From: a virus
Virus record (IMG/VR): IMGVR_UViG_3300010391_000188
Location: 1 to 43,386 of that record
Strand: one strand, 5' to 3'
Length of the DNA stretch: 43,386 bases
The notes under the pieces were generated by a model. It searched no databases. It was not told where the DNA came from and saw only the letters and a program-made list of their open reading frames with translations. A program made the position numbers and the translations under genes. Positions 6,739-14,393 of the stretch are shown in pieces; positions within the stretch are counted from its first letter, which is position 1, and every line of letters begins with the position of its first letter.

Positions 6739-7061
6739 TGTCAAACTACATCGACGTTAAAGCCGCAGGCATGTTCACCCCGCAAACTGAAGGTGACTGC
6801 AAACTGACCATCATCATCTCGGAAGAGGATAAGACTTCTCAGAACTTCGCATTTACAAAACTTCGATATCAGCCGGTGCGCATATCCCTTATCCCTGTAG
6901 AAGCCTCAGATGCCCCCGCAGAGCTTTCACACGCCGATGGCGCGGATATGGTGCGCCGGGGCCTGGAGATAATGATAGCGGCTGAGATGGCGCATAACGA
7001 GCCTATCCCTGTAACGGTTATTGAGCCACGGCTTGCGCTTGAGGGTGAAGAACATTTTTAA
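6738..7061 (+). CDS. Hypothetical protein, 107 residues
   Basis: ATG at 6738 overlaps the previous stop and has GGAGGG upstream. The product has an N-terminal beta-rich half (CKLTIIISEEDKTSQNF, VRISLIPVE) and a C-terminal half with a helix (DMVRRGLEIMIAAEMAH). It lies between recombination and replication genes. The family was not recognised. Confidence 0.55.
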   Translation: MSNYIDVKAAGMFTPQTEGDCKLTIIISEEDKTSQNFAFTKLRYQPVRISLIPVEASDAPAELSHADGADMVRRGLEIMIAAEMAHNEPIPVTVIEPRLALEGEEHF

Positions 7062-7116
7062 TACTATCGGTAATTAAGGAGTTTCAGAAGTAACAGTTTG
7101 AGGAAAGGAGGAAGTT

Positions 7117-7983
7117 ATTAATCAGGATATTCGGCTAGATATTCATTTCCATACGAACCTTAAAACCAAGAGGCTTATTAGGAAAGTTGGTATTGAGGGC
7201 GTTTGGGCATTACAGCGTCTTTGGTGCTATGCCGCAGAGTACAAGCCTACCGGAATATTAAGAGGCATGACCGATGCGGAAATAGCTTCTGAATCCGGTT
7301 GGGATGGTGAGCCATCCGATTTTGTAACCGCTCTATCCTCTCCTGATACCCGCTTCATTGACATAAAAAGTGGCGTGAAAGTTTTACATAACTGGAAAAA
7401 AAGACAACCATGGGTTGTGGGTGCAGAAAAGCGAAGTAAGGTTGCAACCGATAACGCGACTAAGGGTTGGCGCAAAAGAAAACAAGGGGTTAAGCCGACT
7501 GCCAACGGCATGCCAGTTGCATGCCAGTTGCATGCCAACGGCAATGCTCCTTCTCCTTCTCCTTCTCCTTCTCCTTCTCCTTCTCCTTCTCCTTCTCCTT
7601 CTCCAAAAGATATAAAAACAAGAGGTAAAGATATTGTCGGGCTTTTGCCCGACGTTGACACTCATGCCCGGATAATTGACCACTTCAACAAGCAGTCGGG
7701 TTCCAAGTTCCAGATGGCCGATTCGACTATTCGGTTGATTAACGGCAGGCTCAGAGAAGGATTCACGGAAGACGACTTAAAGGCGGTTATAGATTCCAAA
7801 TGCCGGGAATGGAAGAACGACCCCAATATGCGGCAATATCTCAGGCCAGTAACTCTTTTTGCCCCTTCTAAATTTGAAGGTTACTTGCAAGTTGCCTTAA
7901 AGCATGTCCCTGGTATGGAAAAATACTCGCCCAATACTCAAAAGACCCTTGAGGCGTTATCGAGGTGGAACCCGAATGGATAA
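7117..7983 (+). CDS. Replication initiator-like protein with an ATT start
   Basis: The first ATG is at 7267, but the frame is open upstream and encodes NQDIRLDIHFHTNLKTKRLI then VGIEGVWALQRLWCYAAE, the conserved N-terminus of phage replisome-organiser (lambda-O-like) proteins. The only start with a ribosome site is ATT at 7117, six bases after AAAGGAGG. Residues about 1-90 form the winged-helix-like DNA-binding domain, followed by a flexible Pro-Ser linker and a C-terminal domain with FNKQSGSKF, RLREGFTEDDLK and YLRPVTLF. Four iterons lie in the linker coding region. It overlaps the next gene by 8 bases. Confidence 0.75.
   Translation: MNQDIRLDIHFHTNLKTKRLIRKVGIEGVWALQRLWCYAAEYKPTGILRGMTDAEIASESGWDGEPSDFVTALSSPDTRFIDIKSGVKVLHNWKKRQPWVVGAEKRSKVATDNATKGWRKRKQGVKPTANGMPVACQLHANGNAPSPSPSPSPSPSPSPSPSPKDIKTRGKDIVGLLPDVDTHARIIDHFNKQSGSKFQMADSTIRLINGRLREGFTEDDLKAVIDSKCREWKNDPNMRQYLRPVTLFAPSKFEGYLQVALKHVPGMEKYSPNTQKTLEALSRWNPNG
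7497..7540. repeat. Four tandem 11-bp iterons, candidate replication origin
   Basis: The units are GACTGCCAACG, GCATGCCAGTT, GCATGCCAGTT and GCATGCCAACG, joined without gaps. Eleven is not a multiple of three, so the repeats are not kept by protein repetition; they suggest DNA-level selection. Lambda-type phages carry their initiator-binding iterons inside the initiator gene, as here. Confidence 0.65.
7549..7602. repeat. Hexanucleotide microsatellite (CCTTCT) x9
   Basis: Nine perfect copies encode a (Pro-Ser)9 linker. One strand is all pyrimidine, so the tract can slip during replication and can form unusual DNA structures. Copy number changes keep the frame and would only alter linker length. 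It directly follows the iterons and precedes an AT-rich stretch. Confidence 0.9.
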
Positions 7984-8611
7984 AATTTTCAAAGAGCTAA
8001 TGGCGACTCTAAGCGTGATTCATGACAAGCCCTTAACAGACAGCCTGATTAGTATTTATTGGGCTGTCCTGAAAGAATACGAGATTGACGAACTTAAAAA
8101 AGGGTTCCGCCGCGCAGTCGAGGAGTGCAAGTTTTTTCCGAAGCCTTCTGACCTCGTGGAGCTTATGAATGAATCAGTCTCGGACCGCGCCCTGATAGCA
8201 TTCAATAAGCTAAAGAACGCGATAGAAGACCACGGGCATACTACATCCGTAGCTTTCGACGATCCCGCCATTCATTCGGTAGTCGAGGAAATGGGCGGCT
8301 GGCTAGATATTTGTAGTTGGCTACGGGACGAACTGCCTTTCAAGCGGCAGGAGTTTGAGCGGTGGTACAAAATTTGTATCAGGCGCGAAAATCATCCGGC
8401 ATATCTTCCAGGCTCCTACGAGGCCGAAAACAGGGCTTGGCTTGACGACCCTACCCGTGGGGCCATTGTCCAGAAAAATCTAGCCATACGCTTCATAGGG
8501 AACTCACGGAAGGCATTAGAACAGTATCAGCGGACCCAAGCAAAGATATTGCCGCAACCGACTGAGGTAGAGCAGATAATCGGCGGCTTTTTGGAGAAGT
8601 TTAAGATTTAA
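7976..8611 (+). CDS. Replication-module protein, possible helicase loader
   Basis: The 211-residue product is helical with LISIYWAVLKEYEIDELKKG, FRRAVEECKFFPKPSDLVEL, then GHTTSVAFDDPAIHSVVEEM, GGWLDICSWL and FKRQEFERWYKI. This pattern is common in phage proteins that follow an O-like initiator (DUF6475-like), often suggested to act in place of lambda P. ATG 7976 overlaps the end of the initiator gene. No ATPase motif is visible. The helicase-loader role is inference from position. Confidence 0.6.
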   Translation: MDKIFKELMATLSVIHDKPLTDSLISIYWAVLKEYEIDELKKGFRRAVEECKFFPKPSDLVELMNESVSDRALIAFNKLKNAIEDHGHTTSVAFDDPAIHSVVEEMGGWLDICSWLRDELPFKRQEFERWYKICIRRENHPAYLPGSYEAENRAWLDDPTRGAIVQKNLAIRFIGNSRKALEQYQRTQAKILPQPTEVEQIIGGFLEKFKI

Positions 8612-8635
8612 CCTTACGGAGGCGAGAGAGAATAA

Positions 8636-8947
8636 ATGGACGCAATAATAAGTTTGAATATTAACGGGATTAAATGTGACAGTCCTTCATGCGACTACAA
8701 GGATAACAGCTTCAAATGGAATGGCTTTGAGACTATGCGCGAATTTTTGAATAAGCCCTGTCCGAAGTGCGGGGCAAATTTATTCACTCAGGCCGATTAT
8801 GAGGCCATGACCGCTATACTTGCCGCCGTTAAAGTAGGTGAGGTTTTAGCTGAATCAGGGATTATACCGCAAGAAGTACTGGACGAGAAAAAGCTATTCC
8901 GTTGCGATATGGACGGCACAGGTTCTATAAAACTAACAACCGATTAA
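8636..8947 (+). CDS. Small zinc-ribbon protein
   Basis: The 103-residue product has CDSPSC at residues 14-19 and CPKCGANLFTQADYEAM near 42-58, a typical Cys4 zinc ribbon, followed by a helical region and an acidic end. The upstream sequence CTTACGGAGGCG is repeated before the next gene. Probably nucleic-acid or protein binding; function unknown. Confidence 0.65.
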   Translation: MDAIISLNINGIKCDSPSCDYKDNSFKWNGFETMREFLNKPCPKCGANLFTQADYEAMTAILAAVKVGEVLAESGIIPQEVLDEKKLFRCDMDGTGSIKLTTD

Positions 8948-8967
8948 TAACCCTTACGGAGGCGGGA

Positions 8968-9174
8968 ATGAATATAGAGATTGAATTTATGAACGGTATT
9001 GCACTTATTAAGGATAGCACGGATGAGTCGGTAATAATTCCAGAAGAAGACTACGTCCCTCTTGCCCTTGCCCTTCTCAAAGAGGCCGGGGCGGAGGTGA
9101 TAGAGGCATATGACGGTCAAGAGTTTAAAATGCCAGCCGGAATTGTTGTTATTATGCCCAAGGTGCGGAAATGA
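8968..9174 (+). CDS. Hypothetical protein, 68 residues
   Basis: ATG at 8968 follows CGGAGGCGGG. The product is a compact beta-rich acidic protein (IEIEFMNGIALIKDS, SVIIPEEDYVPLALALLKEA). Its stop overlaps the next start (ATGA). Not recognised. Confidence 0.55.
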   Translation: MNIEIEFMNGIALIKDSTDESVIIPEEDYVPLALALLKEAGAEVIEAYDGQEFKMPAGIVVIMPKVRK

Positions 9175-9335
9175 AAGAATATCCATGCCGTCTATCTCTA
9201 ACGTGTACATGCGAATATGGTGGCAACAAGAATTATAACTATGGATTCGCGTCTGGCTCGGCTGGATATTGCCGCCTGAAAAAAGAATGGCTATGCAATA
9301 TCAAGGAATGCCCCAGAAAATCCAGCGGCAATTAA
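9171..9335 (+). CDS. Cys-rich peptide, 54 residues
   Basis: ATG overlaps the previous stop. Six Cys (residues 6, 12, 14, 34, 42, 47) in 54 residues suggest a metal-binding or disulfide-rich mini-protein. No signal peptide is seen, so metal binding is more likely. Not recognised. Confidence 0.5.
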   Translation: MKEYPCRLSLTCTCEYGGNKNYNYGFASGSAGYCRLKKEWLCNIKECPRKSSGN

Positions 9336-9357
9336 TCATACTACGTGGAGGTGGGAA

Positions 9358-10089
9358 GTGAGTCCGTATATTTATCAGCCAAAAGGCCGCGCTCGGGAAT
9401 ACTGTGATTGGGCCTTGAATCTTTTTAAAGGCTGTACTCATGGGTGCGTTTATTGTTTTGCGCCGGATGCTACTTTTGCAGACCGAGAGGCGTTCCATTC
9501 AACAGCCATTCCTCGCATAGACATATTTTCAAGCTTGGAAAAGGAAGCCAAGAAGTTCAAAGGGCAGGAAGTCTTTTTATCCTTCACCTGCGACCCGTAC
9601 CCGCTCGACGATTCGCAATTAATGGCACGGCAGGCAATAAAGATTCTTCACGCTGCCGGCGTCAAGGTCCGCATCCTGACAAAGGGTGGATACCGGAGCG
9701 AGAGAGACTTCGACCTGCTGGCAGCCAGGCCGGACTTAAGTTCGTACGGGGCGACGTTGACATTCATAGACGGCATTAAATCCGCTGAATGGGAACCGGG
9801 GGCCGCGCCCCCTCTTGAGAGGATGGAAGCGATCGTTCACGCCCACGAGTTAGGCATTGAGACCTGGGGAAGTTTCGAGCCGGTTATCAACACAGAGGAA
9901 ACGCTACACCTGATAGAGGTCATGGCCCCTTATCTGGACATGTTCAAGGTCGGCATGTTGAACCATGATAAGACCGGGACGGCGAAGTGTATAGACTGGA
10001 AAAAATTCGGACGGGAAGCGGTTGACCTTCTGGAATCACTCGGCAAGCAATATTACATCAAGAAAGACTTGGCTTTGCACATTAACTAA
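9358..10089 (+). CDS. Radical SAM protein related to spore-photoproduct-lyase-like enzymes
   Basis: The 243-residue product has the radical SAM cluster motif CTHGCVYC (Cys26, Cys30, Cys33), which binds a 4Fe-4S cluster and SAM. It then has FLSFTCDPYPLDD, IKILHAAGVKVRILTKGG and GIETWGSFEPVI, patterns typical of the SplB-like subgroup. Start is GTG after GGAGGTGGG. The substrate is unknown; the subgroup includes DNA photoproduct repair enzymes but also unassigned proteins. It is the only large enzyme in this part of the accessory operon. Confidence 0.85.
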   Translation: MSPYIYQPKGRAREYCDWALNLFKGCTHGCVYCFAPDATFADREAFHSTAIPRIDIFSSLEKEAKKFKGQEVFLSFTCDPYPLDDSQLMARQAIKILHAAGVKVRILTKGGYRSERDFDLLAARPDLSSYGATLTFIDGIKSAEWEPGAAPPLERMEAIVHAHELGIETWGSFEPVINTEETLHLIEVMAPYLDMFKVGMLNHDKTGTAKCIDWKKFGREAVDLLESLGKQYYIKKDLALHIN

Positions 10090-10106
10090 CCACCTGGAGG
10101 CAAGGG

Positions 10107-10325
10107 ATGAAGTGGAAAAAACATCGTATATGGGTTGAGGTCATAGCTACCGATAACGGTAAGTATTGCGCCAAAACTTGCCCTTATTGCGAAGATCAGA
10201 GCCAATGCTACTTAACGGGCGAACCAGAAAAGCTGGAATACGCCACCGGAACATTTGGAGAATACTTTACAACTCCAACGTGCAACAGAAGGATTAAATC
10301 AATCACAACCGAGGCGAGGGGGTAG
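10107..10325 (+). CDS. Small Cys-cluster protein
   Basis: The 72-residue product starts after CTGGAGGC. CAKTCPYCEDQSQC (residues about 20-33) plus a late Cys in TPTCNRR could bind metal. It follows the radical SAM gene by 17 bases and might be a partner of it, but no family was recognised. Confidence 0.5.
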   Translation: MKWKKHRIWVEVIATDNGKYCAKTCPYCEDQSQCYLTGEPEKLEYATGTFGEYFTTPTCNRRIKSITTEARG

Positions 10326-10327
10326 GG

Positions 10328-10513
10328 ATGATTAGCGGAATACTTTGGGCCTGTCAGTTTATAGTCGTGAATCATAACGAGGATTTCTTAGCGGAACAAC
10401 TTATGCGCGAGTCAGGGCATTCGCTTAAAGAATTTTTAGCTGAGCAGAAAAAGACGGGCTATGAAACCCGCAGGATGAACGCAGTCATACGCGAAGCTTT
10501 CAGAAGGCAATAA
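10328..10513 (+). CDS. Hypothetical protein, 61 residues
   Basis: Starts two bases after the previous stop with GAGGGG upstream. The product is helical with a basic C-terminus (KKTGYETRRMNAVIREAFRR). Not recognised. Confidence 0.45.
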   Translation: MISGILWACQFIVVNHNEDFLAEQLMRESGHSLKEFLAEQKKTGYETRRMNAVIREAFRRQ

Positions 10514-10535
10514 CTAACCCCCTTTAGGAGCGGAG

Positions 10536-10991
10536 ATGTCTAGTAAAACAAAGAGCGTATTGGCTATATCGCTTTGGCAACCGTGGACTTCTTTGATGAT
10601 GACCGACATGAAACGGAACGAAACGCGCTCATGGCCTAACCACCACTATGGGCTGATGGTTATCTGTGCCGCGCAACGTAAGGGCGAAGATGTTTTCTGT
10701 CCTGGCTGGTTAGATATACCCAAGGAACTCCCCTTTAGGACAGATTGCGGTGTTCGAGAAATACATGGACGTGATCTACCTCTCGGTGCGGCCCTTGGTA
10801 TTGTAGAACTCTGCGGATGCGTTTCTACCGAGAGGGCTAACCCTTCTGAGGTGGAAAGATTATTTGGCGACTATTCACCAGGTCGTTATGCGTGGAAAAC
10901 TCGGCTGATAAAAGTATTTGAGACGCCCATCCCGGTTAAAGGTAAACAGGGGCTATTTCACGTTGAGATACCCATAGAGCTATTACCATAG
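10536..10991 (+). CDS. ASCH-domain protein
   Basis: The 151-residue product carries ISLWQPWTSLMM, KRNETRSWP, a central GLMVICAAQRK, AALGIVELCGCVST, GRYAWKTRLI and the ending PIPVKGKQGLFHVEIP. This is the ASCH/PUA-like fold seen in many phages. Such domains bind RNA or nucleosides, and some hydrolyse modified cytidines, but the activity here is not known. Preceded by TTTAGGAGCGG. Confidence 0.75.
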   Translation: MSSKTKSVLAISLWQPWTSLMMTDMKRNETRSWPNHHYGLMVICAAQRKGEDVFCPGWLDIPKELPFRTDCGVREIHGRDLPLGAALGIVELCGCVSTERANPSEVERLFGDYSPGRYAWKTRLIKVFETPIPVKGKQGLFHVEIPIELLP

Positions 10992-11031
10992 CCTGCCGGT
11001 GTCCGCAAATGGGTAACAAGGAGGAATGAAA

Positions 11032-11610
11032 ATGCCAACAGGATATACGGATTCAATCAGCAACGGTATGAGTTTTAGAAAGTTTGCTTTAACGTGCGCT
11101 CGTGCTTTCGGAGCTTGTGTCATGCAACGTGATGAAGATATGAACGATGAACCTAAGTTGCCGGTAGCCTCAGATTATAATCTGAAAAGGCTTGAGGAAA
11201 CGAGGGTAGAGCTTAACCGGATAGCCGAATGGTCAACAGAGGACATAGCGCGAGAGGCCGAAAAAGAATTTCAGGAAAGGCTTAACAGCCACAACAAATA
11301 CGCACATGAGAAGGTAGATCTCAGGAATAAATATAATGCCATGCTTGCGCGTGTCGTGGCATGGACGCCACCCACAAAGGAGCACGAGGGGCTTAAAGAC
11401 TTCATGCTTCAGCAGATACGCGATTCAATAAAATGGGACTGTATCGAATCTGAACCCCCTAAGCTACTGTCCTTGCCCGAGTGGTATCAGAACAAGGTCA
11501 ACAATCTTGAACAAAGCTTGGCATACCACGAGGAAGAAAATATCAAGGAGCAGGAACGCACGGCAAACAGGACGGCGTGGATAAAAGAACTCTATAAAAG
11601 CCTTGAATAA
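11032..11610 (+). CDS. Conserved phage protein (MPTGYT family)
   Basis: The 192-residue product begins MPTGYTDSISNGMSFRKFAL then TCARAFGACVMQRDE, a very recognisable N-terminus found in many phages and prophages with no known function. The rest is long-helical with charged heptad-like stretches. ATG 11032 was chosen over ATG 11026 because AAGGAGG at 11018-11024 gives seven bases of spacing to 11032 and only one to 11026, and because relatives begin at this Met. Confidence 0.75.
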   Translation: MPTGYTDSISNGMSFRKFALTCARAFGACVMQRDEDMNDEPKLPVASDYNLKRLEETRVELNRIAEWSTEDIAREAEKEFQERLNSHNKYAHEKVDLRNKYNAMLARVVAWTPPTKEHEGLKDFMLQQIRDSIKWDCIESEPPKLLSLPEWYQNKVNNLEQSLAYHEEENIKEQERTANRTAWIKELYKSLE

Positions 11611-11647
11611 TTTATCCGCCCCACGGGGCAGAAGGGGAATGAGGGAG

Positions 11648-12109
11648 ATGAATAGGTACGATGAATGTTCCGGTATGCAGAAAGGGATAACCTGTAAGCA
11701 CGGATTCCCCATAAACGCCGGTTGCTATACGGTCAAAGGAATAACTGAAAATAAATATTATCATCCGAGCGTCCCTGTCTGCTCTAGCGAGAAATTAACC
11801 GAGAGATTTTTTCCGCTTACAGGCGAACCATTCAAGGAAATTATCGCCCAAATATTAACCGGAGGCGCAATAATGGCAAGGCTCAAAGAAATTGAACAAA
11901 TATTAAAACACCACGACATCTGCGGTTACTGCGGTCAACCAGGAGCCGACAAGATGGCACTCTGGACAGGCGACGGGAAATATTGGCCGGGTGAATTTGT
12001 ACCTGATACAGAGCTTGTCCATCAGTCGTGCGAACAGGCTGAAACTAACCGAGCATTTAATTGCTTAACACAGGCAGAGCGCGATTCATTTTTACGCGGT
12101 TGTTGCTAA
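11648..12109 (+). CDS. Cys-rich hypothetical protein with a possible internal start
   Basis: The 153-residue product has Cys residues in an N-terminal segment (CKHGFPINAGC) and a zinc-knuckle-like CGYCGQPGADKM in the C-terminal half. An in-frame ATG at 11872, preceded by GGAGGCGCAATA, could start a second 78-residue protein made of the C-terminal half alone. Which form is made cannot be decided from sequence. Family not recognised. Confidence 0.5.
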   Translation: MNRYDECSGMQKGITCKHGFPINAGCYTVKGITENKYYHPSVPVCSSEKLTERFFPLTGEPFKEIIAQILTGGAIMARLKEIEQILKHHDICGYCGQPGADKMALWTGDGKYWPGEFVPDTELVHQSCEQAETNRAFNCLTQAERDSFLRGCC

Positions 12110-12121
12110 TAAGGAGGCCAC

Positions 12122-12487
12122 ATGCTTGACCAGCTAAAGAAGCTTTACGAGGAAACAGCAGGAAAGTGGAGCGTAGAAATAAAAACTAATAGCGACTTCA
12201 TCACTATTGTTGACGCCTTTGAGTTTGAAATCGCCAAAATTCCGGCAGGAAAAAAGGCCGATGCACCAGACTATTACCATAAGCATAAAAATAACGCGCT
12301 TCTTATCGTCGCCATGCACGCCGCGCTCCCACGGCTCCTTGAGGTGGCGACAGAGGCAAGGAAAGCATGTAACAAGGTTTGCATAAGCAATTGGATAATA
12401 GCAACAGGCGGGGATTGTTCAAACTGCGGGAAATATGCTTTATGCACAGCACTCCATGCGCTGGATAAGGAGGCGAAAAAGTTATGA
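12122..12487 (+). CDS. Hypothetical protein with C-terminal Cys cluster
   Basis: The 121-residue product has an N-terminal alpha/beta region and ends with ARKACNKVCISNWIIATGGD followed by CSNCGKYALC, five Cys able to bind metal. Start follows AAGGAGGCCAC. The stop overlaps the next ATG by four bases. Confidence 0.5.
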   Translation: MLDQLKKLYEETAGKWSVEIKTNSDFITIVDAFEFEIAKIPAGKKADAPDYYHKHKNNALLIVAMHAALPRLLEVATEARKACNKVCISNWIIATGGDCSNCGKYALCTALHALDKEAKKL

Positions 12488-12657
12488 CCAATCTTGAAAA
12501 GTCCGACCTTAGAGCCATTTGCAGGGCCAATAAGGGCAAACGAACCGCCGAGGAAATTTATTTTAGAGTTTCCTTTTATTGCAGTCTATCTACGGTTAAA
12601 AAGTATTTAAAGATATTCGACAAGTTGGATAAGGAGGCTCCCAATGGGAAAGACTGA
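12484..12657 (+). CDS. 57-residue basic HTH-like peptide
   Basis: ATG overlaps the previous stop and the frame ends 14 bases into the next gene. The sequence KRTAEEIYFRVSFYCSLSTV then KKYLKIFDKL could form a helix-turn-helix. Overlaps on both sides and a ribosome site (AAGGAGGCG) favour a real gene. DNA binding is inference. Confidence 0.5.
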   Translation: MTNLEKSDLRAICRANKGKRTAEEIYFRVSFYCSLSTVKKYLKIFDKLDKEAPNGKD

Positions 12658-12949
12658 GGAAATAAAGGCAAGAACTTTGAGTGAGGAAGCAAAACAATTA
12701 TACGCGTGTTCCTTTGAGATGGTAGTTCCGGCTGTCATACGGAAGGGGATTAATCAAATAGCCGAGCGCGCGGTTATCCTTGAAGATGCTCTTGCCGAGA
12801 AGGACGCCAGGATAAAGGAGCTAGAGGAAGTTGCAAAGGCGGTCAAGAAACGTCGGAAATATGAAGAATCTAAAAATTACATGGTCGATGGTTTATTCGC
12901 TTACATAAAAGCGGAAGATAAAGCCCTCGCCGCACTGGAGGCCTCATGA
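12644..12949 (+). CDS. Coiled-coil small protein
   Basis: The 101-residue product is highly helical, with RAVILEDALAEKDARIKELE and a basic continuation to KKRRKYEESK, a likely coiled coil. It starts after AAGGAGGCTCCC and overlaps both neighbours. No function is suggested. Confidence 0.5.
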   Translation: MGKTEEIKARTLSEEAKQLYACSFEMVVPAVIRKGINQIAERAVILEDALAEKDARIKELEEVAKAVKKRRKYEESKNYMVDGLFAYIKAEDKALAALEAS

Positions 12950-13263
12950 CCGACACAGAACAAGTTATCAAGGCGGCAGAGAAGTTGCCGGGATGGGAGA
13001 TAATCACGGATAAAGAGTTGTTTCCTGAAATTCACTTTATAGCCGCACCGAATGATTGCATTGTACGCGAACCAGACGATGTTTCCCTCCATCAGCTTCT
13101 CATGCTGGCGATCTGCAAGCGCAAAGGGTGGAGGCTCGATTATACCATAGACGGCTATGCACGTTTTCAGACTGCGGTTATGGCTGGCACAGAATACACA
13201 GACTGGATGCCCGAAGCCGACCTTGCCATGTCCGTCATCAAAAAGTTTAACGAGGAGGGGTAA
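12946..13263 (+). CDS. Hypothetical protein, paralogue of 14390-14704
   Basis: The 105-residue product starts MTDTEQVIKAAE and contains HQLLMLAICKRKGWRLDYTI and ADLAMSVIKKFNEEG. The gene at 14390 has the same plan (MTDTEIIIEVAK, HKLLMLEVLKKEGW, VIKARHEK), so the two are diverged copies. Start codon overlaps the previous stop (ATGA). Function unknown. Confidence 0.55.
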   Translation: MTDTEQVIKAAEKLPGWEIITDKELFPEIHFIAAPNDCIVREPDDVSLHQLLMLAICKRKGWRLDYTIDGYARFQTAVMAGTEYTDWMPEADLAMSVIKKFNEEG

Positions 13264-13728
13264 ATGAAGATATTTTTTGATACTGAATTCCATGAAGATG
13301 GGAAAACAATAGACCTTATTTCTATTGGCATGGTAGCTGAAGATGGCCGCCAATATTACACGGTTAGTTCTGAGTTCGATTATGGATATGCAATGCAGAA
13401 TGAATGGCTGCTGGAAAATGTCTTAAAGCATTTACCTGAGCGTACTGCATGGAAAACTCGCGCGCAAATTCGTGCGGATGTTTTAAAGTTCGTCGGAAAT
13501 AGCCCAGAGTTTTGGGCGTATTATGCAGATTATGATTGGGTTGTACTTTGCCAGCTATACGGAACAATGATGCAACTGCCGAGCGGATGGCCTATGTACT
13601 GCAAAGATTTAAAACAATTATGCGCTGACAAGGGAAATCCAGAACTACCGAAACAGGCTGGCGCAGAACACAATGCGCTGTACGATGCTTTGCATAACAT
13701 GATTATTTATACCTTTCTAACCAAATAA
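13264..13728 (+). CDS. DEDD-type 3'-5' exonuclease (Rv2179c-like)
   Basis: The 154-residue product begins IFFDTEFHEDGKTIDLISIG, giving the first acidic pair Asp6/Glu8. YYADYDWVVLCQLYG holds Asp91, and the end has HNALYDALHN with His136 and Asp141, completing a DEDDh active site. It matches the small exoribonuclease-like family named after Rv2179c, common in phages, which needs two metal ions and trims RNA or DNA 3' ends. It starts right after the previous stop with GAGGAGGGG. Confidence 0.85.
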   Translation: MKIFFDTEFHEDGKTIDLISIGMVAEDGRQYYTVSSEFDYGYAMQNEWLLENVLKHLPERTAWKTRAQIRADVLKFVGNSPEFWAYYADYDWVVLCQLYGTMMQLPSGWPMYCKDLKQLCADKGNPELPKQAGAEHNALYDALHNMIIYTFLTK

Positions 13729-13755
13729 CCGCAAGTTCGCAGAAAGCGAGGGGTG

Positions 13756-14025
13756 ATGATTACAGAAAATGAAGCGAAAAAGAAAGTATGCCCTTATAGG
13801 GCCGGATATCAGGAAAATAGCGTTGAGAAAAATCATCGGACAGAAGGACAATATTATCAAATCCCATCGGTAGCATGTATCGCCTCCGAGTGCATGGCGT
13901 GGCGGTGGAATAAGTCGTGGGTAAGCTCCATAGAAAACCCGGCAGAAAACACGCTCACGCTTAAACTCAAGCGTTCTTCCGATGAGCCCGTGCTTGGTTA
14001 CTGCGGATTGGCAGGTAAGCCATGA
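13756..14025 (+). CDS. Cys-containing hypothetical protein
   Basis: The 89-residue product has KKKVCPYRAG, VACIASECMAWRW and LGYCGLAGKP. This Cys/Trp pattern is seen in small phage proteins of unknown function and could bind metal. GTG 13753 is an alternative start; ATG 13756 was preferred because GAGG lies just upstream. Ends in an ATGA overlap. Confidence 0.5.
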   Translation: MITENEAKKKVCPYRAGYQENSVEKNHRTEGQYYQIPSVACIASECMAWRWNKSWVSSIENPAENTLTLKLKRSSDEPVLGYCGLAGKP

Positions 14026-14393
14026 CCGACTTTAACAGGCTCGTCAGCGAGAGGACGGGGATGTGGCTGTGTAATGATTCGCCCTCTGAGCCGTCAACGT
14101 GCATTTACGACGACAATCCAAATGCAACCGAGGGCGTTGACTGCCTTAAAACTAAAGCCACGTGCGGGAAATATATCCCGTATGACTTCCTCCACTCATG
14201 GGAAGCGTTCGGGATGTTGGTGGAGTGGCTTCATAATAACTATTTTGACGTAATCATTCACGGTACAGAGCTTTTGTTATATAGAACTGGCTCACGGGCT
14301 AGAATTAGGCTTACATCAGTTAAGCCAGATGGCGACGATATTAGAGAAGCCCTCGTCAACGCCTTCCTTGAGGCGACAAAGGAGCAACCATGA
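14022..14393 (+). CDS. Hypothetical protein, 123 residues
   Basis: The N-terminal half has CNDSPSEPSTCIYDD and CLKTKATCGKYIP; the C-terminal half looks alpha/beta (AFGMLVEWLHNNYFDVIIHG). Translationally coupled on both sides. Not recognised. Confidence 0.5.
   Translation: MTDFNRLVSERTGMWLCNDSPSEPSTCIYDDNPNATEGVDCLKTKATCGKYIPYDFLHSWEAFGMLVEWLHNNYFDVIIHGTELLLYRTGSRARIRLTSVKPDGDDIREALVNAFLEATKEQP

Noticed and set aside
7549-7602. CRISPR array
   Set aside because: The repeats are contiguous hexamers without spacers and no cas gene occurs in the window.
7384-7683. Poly-Arg, poly-Leu and Gly-Glu repeat frames across the hexamer tract
   Set aside because: They are alternative-frame readings of (CCTTCT)9. 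The plus-strand Pro-Ser frame belongs to the replication initiator with conserved ends.
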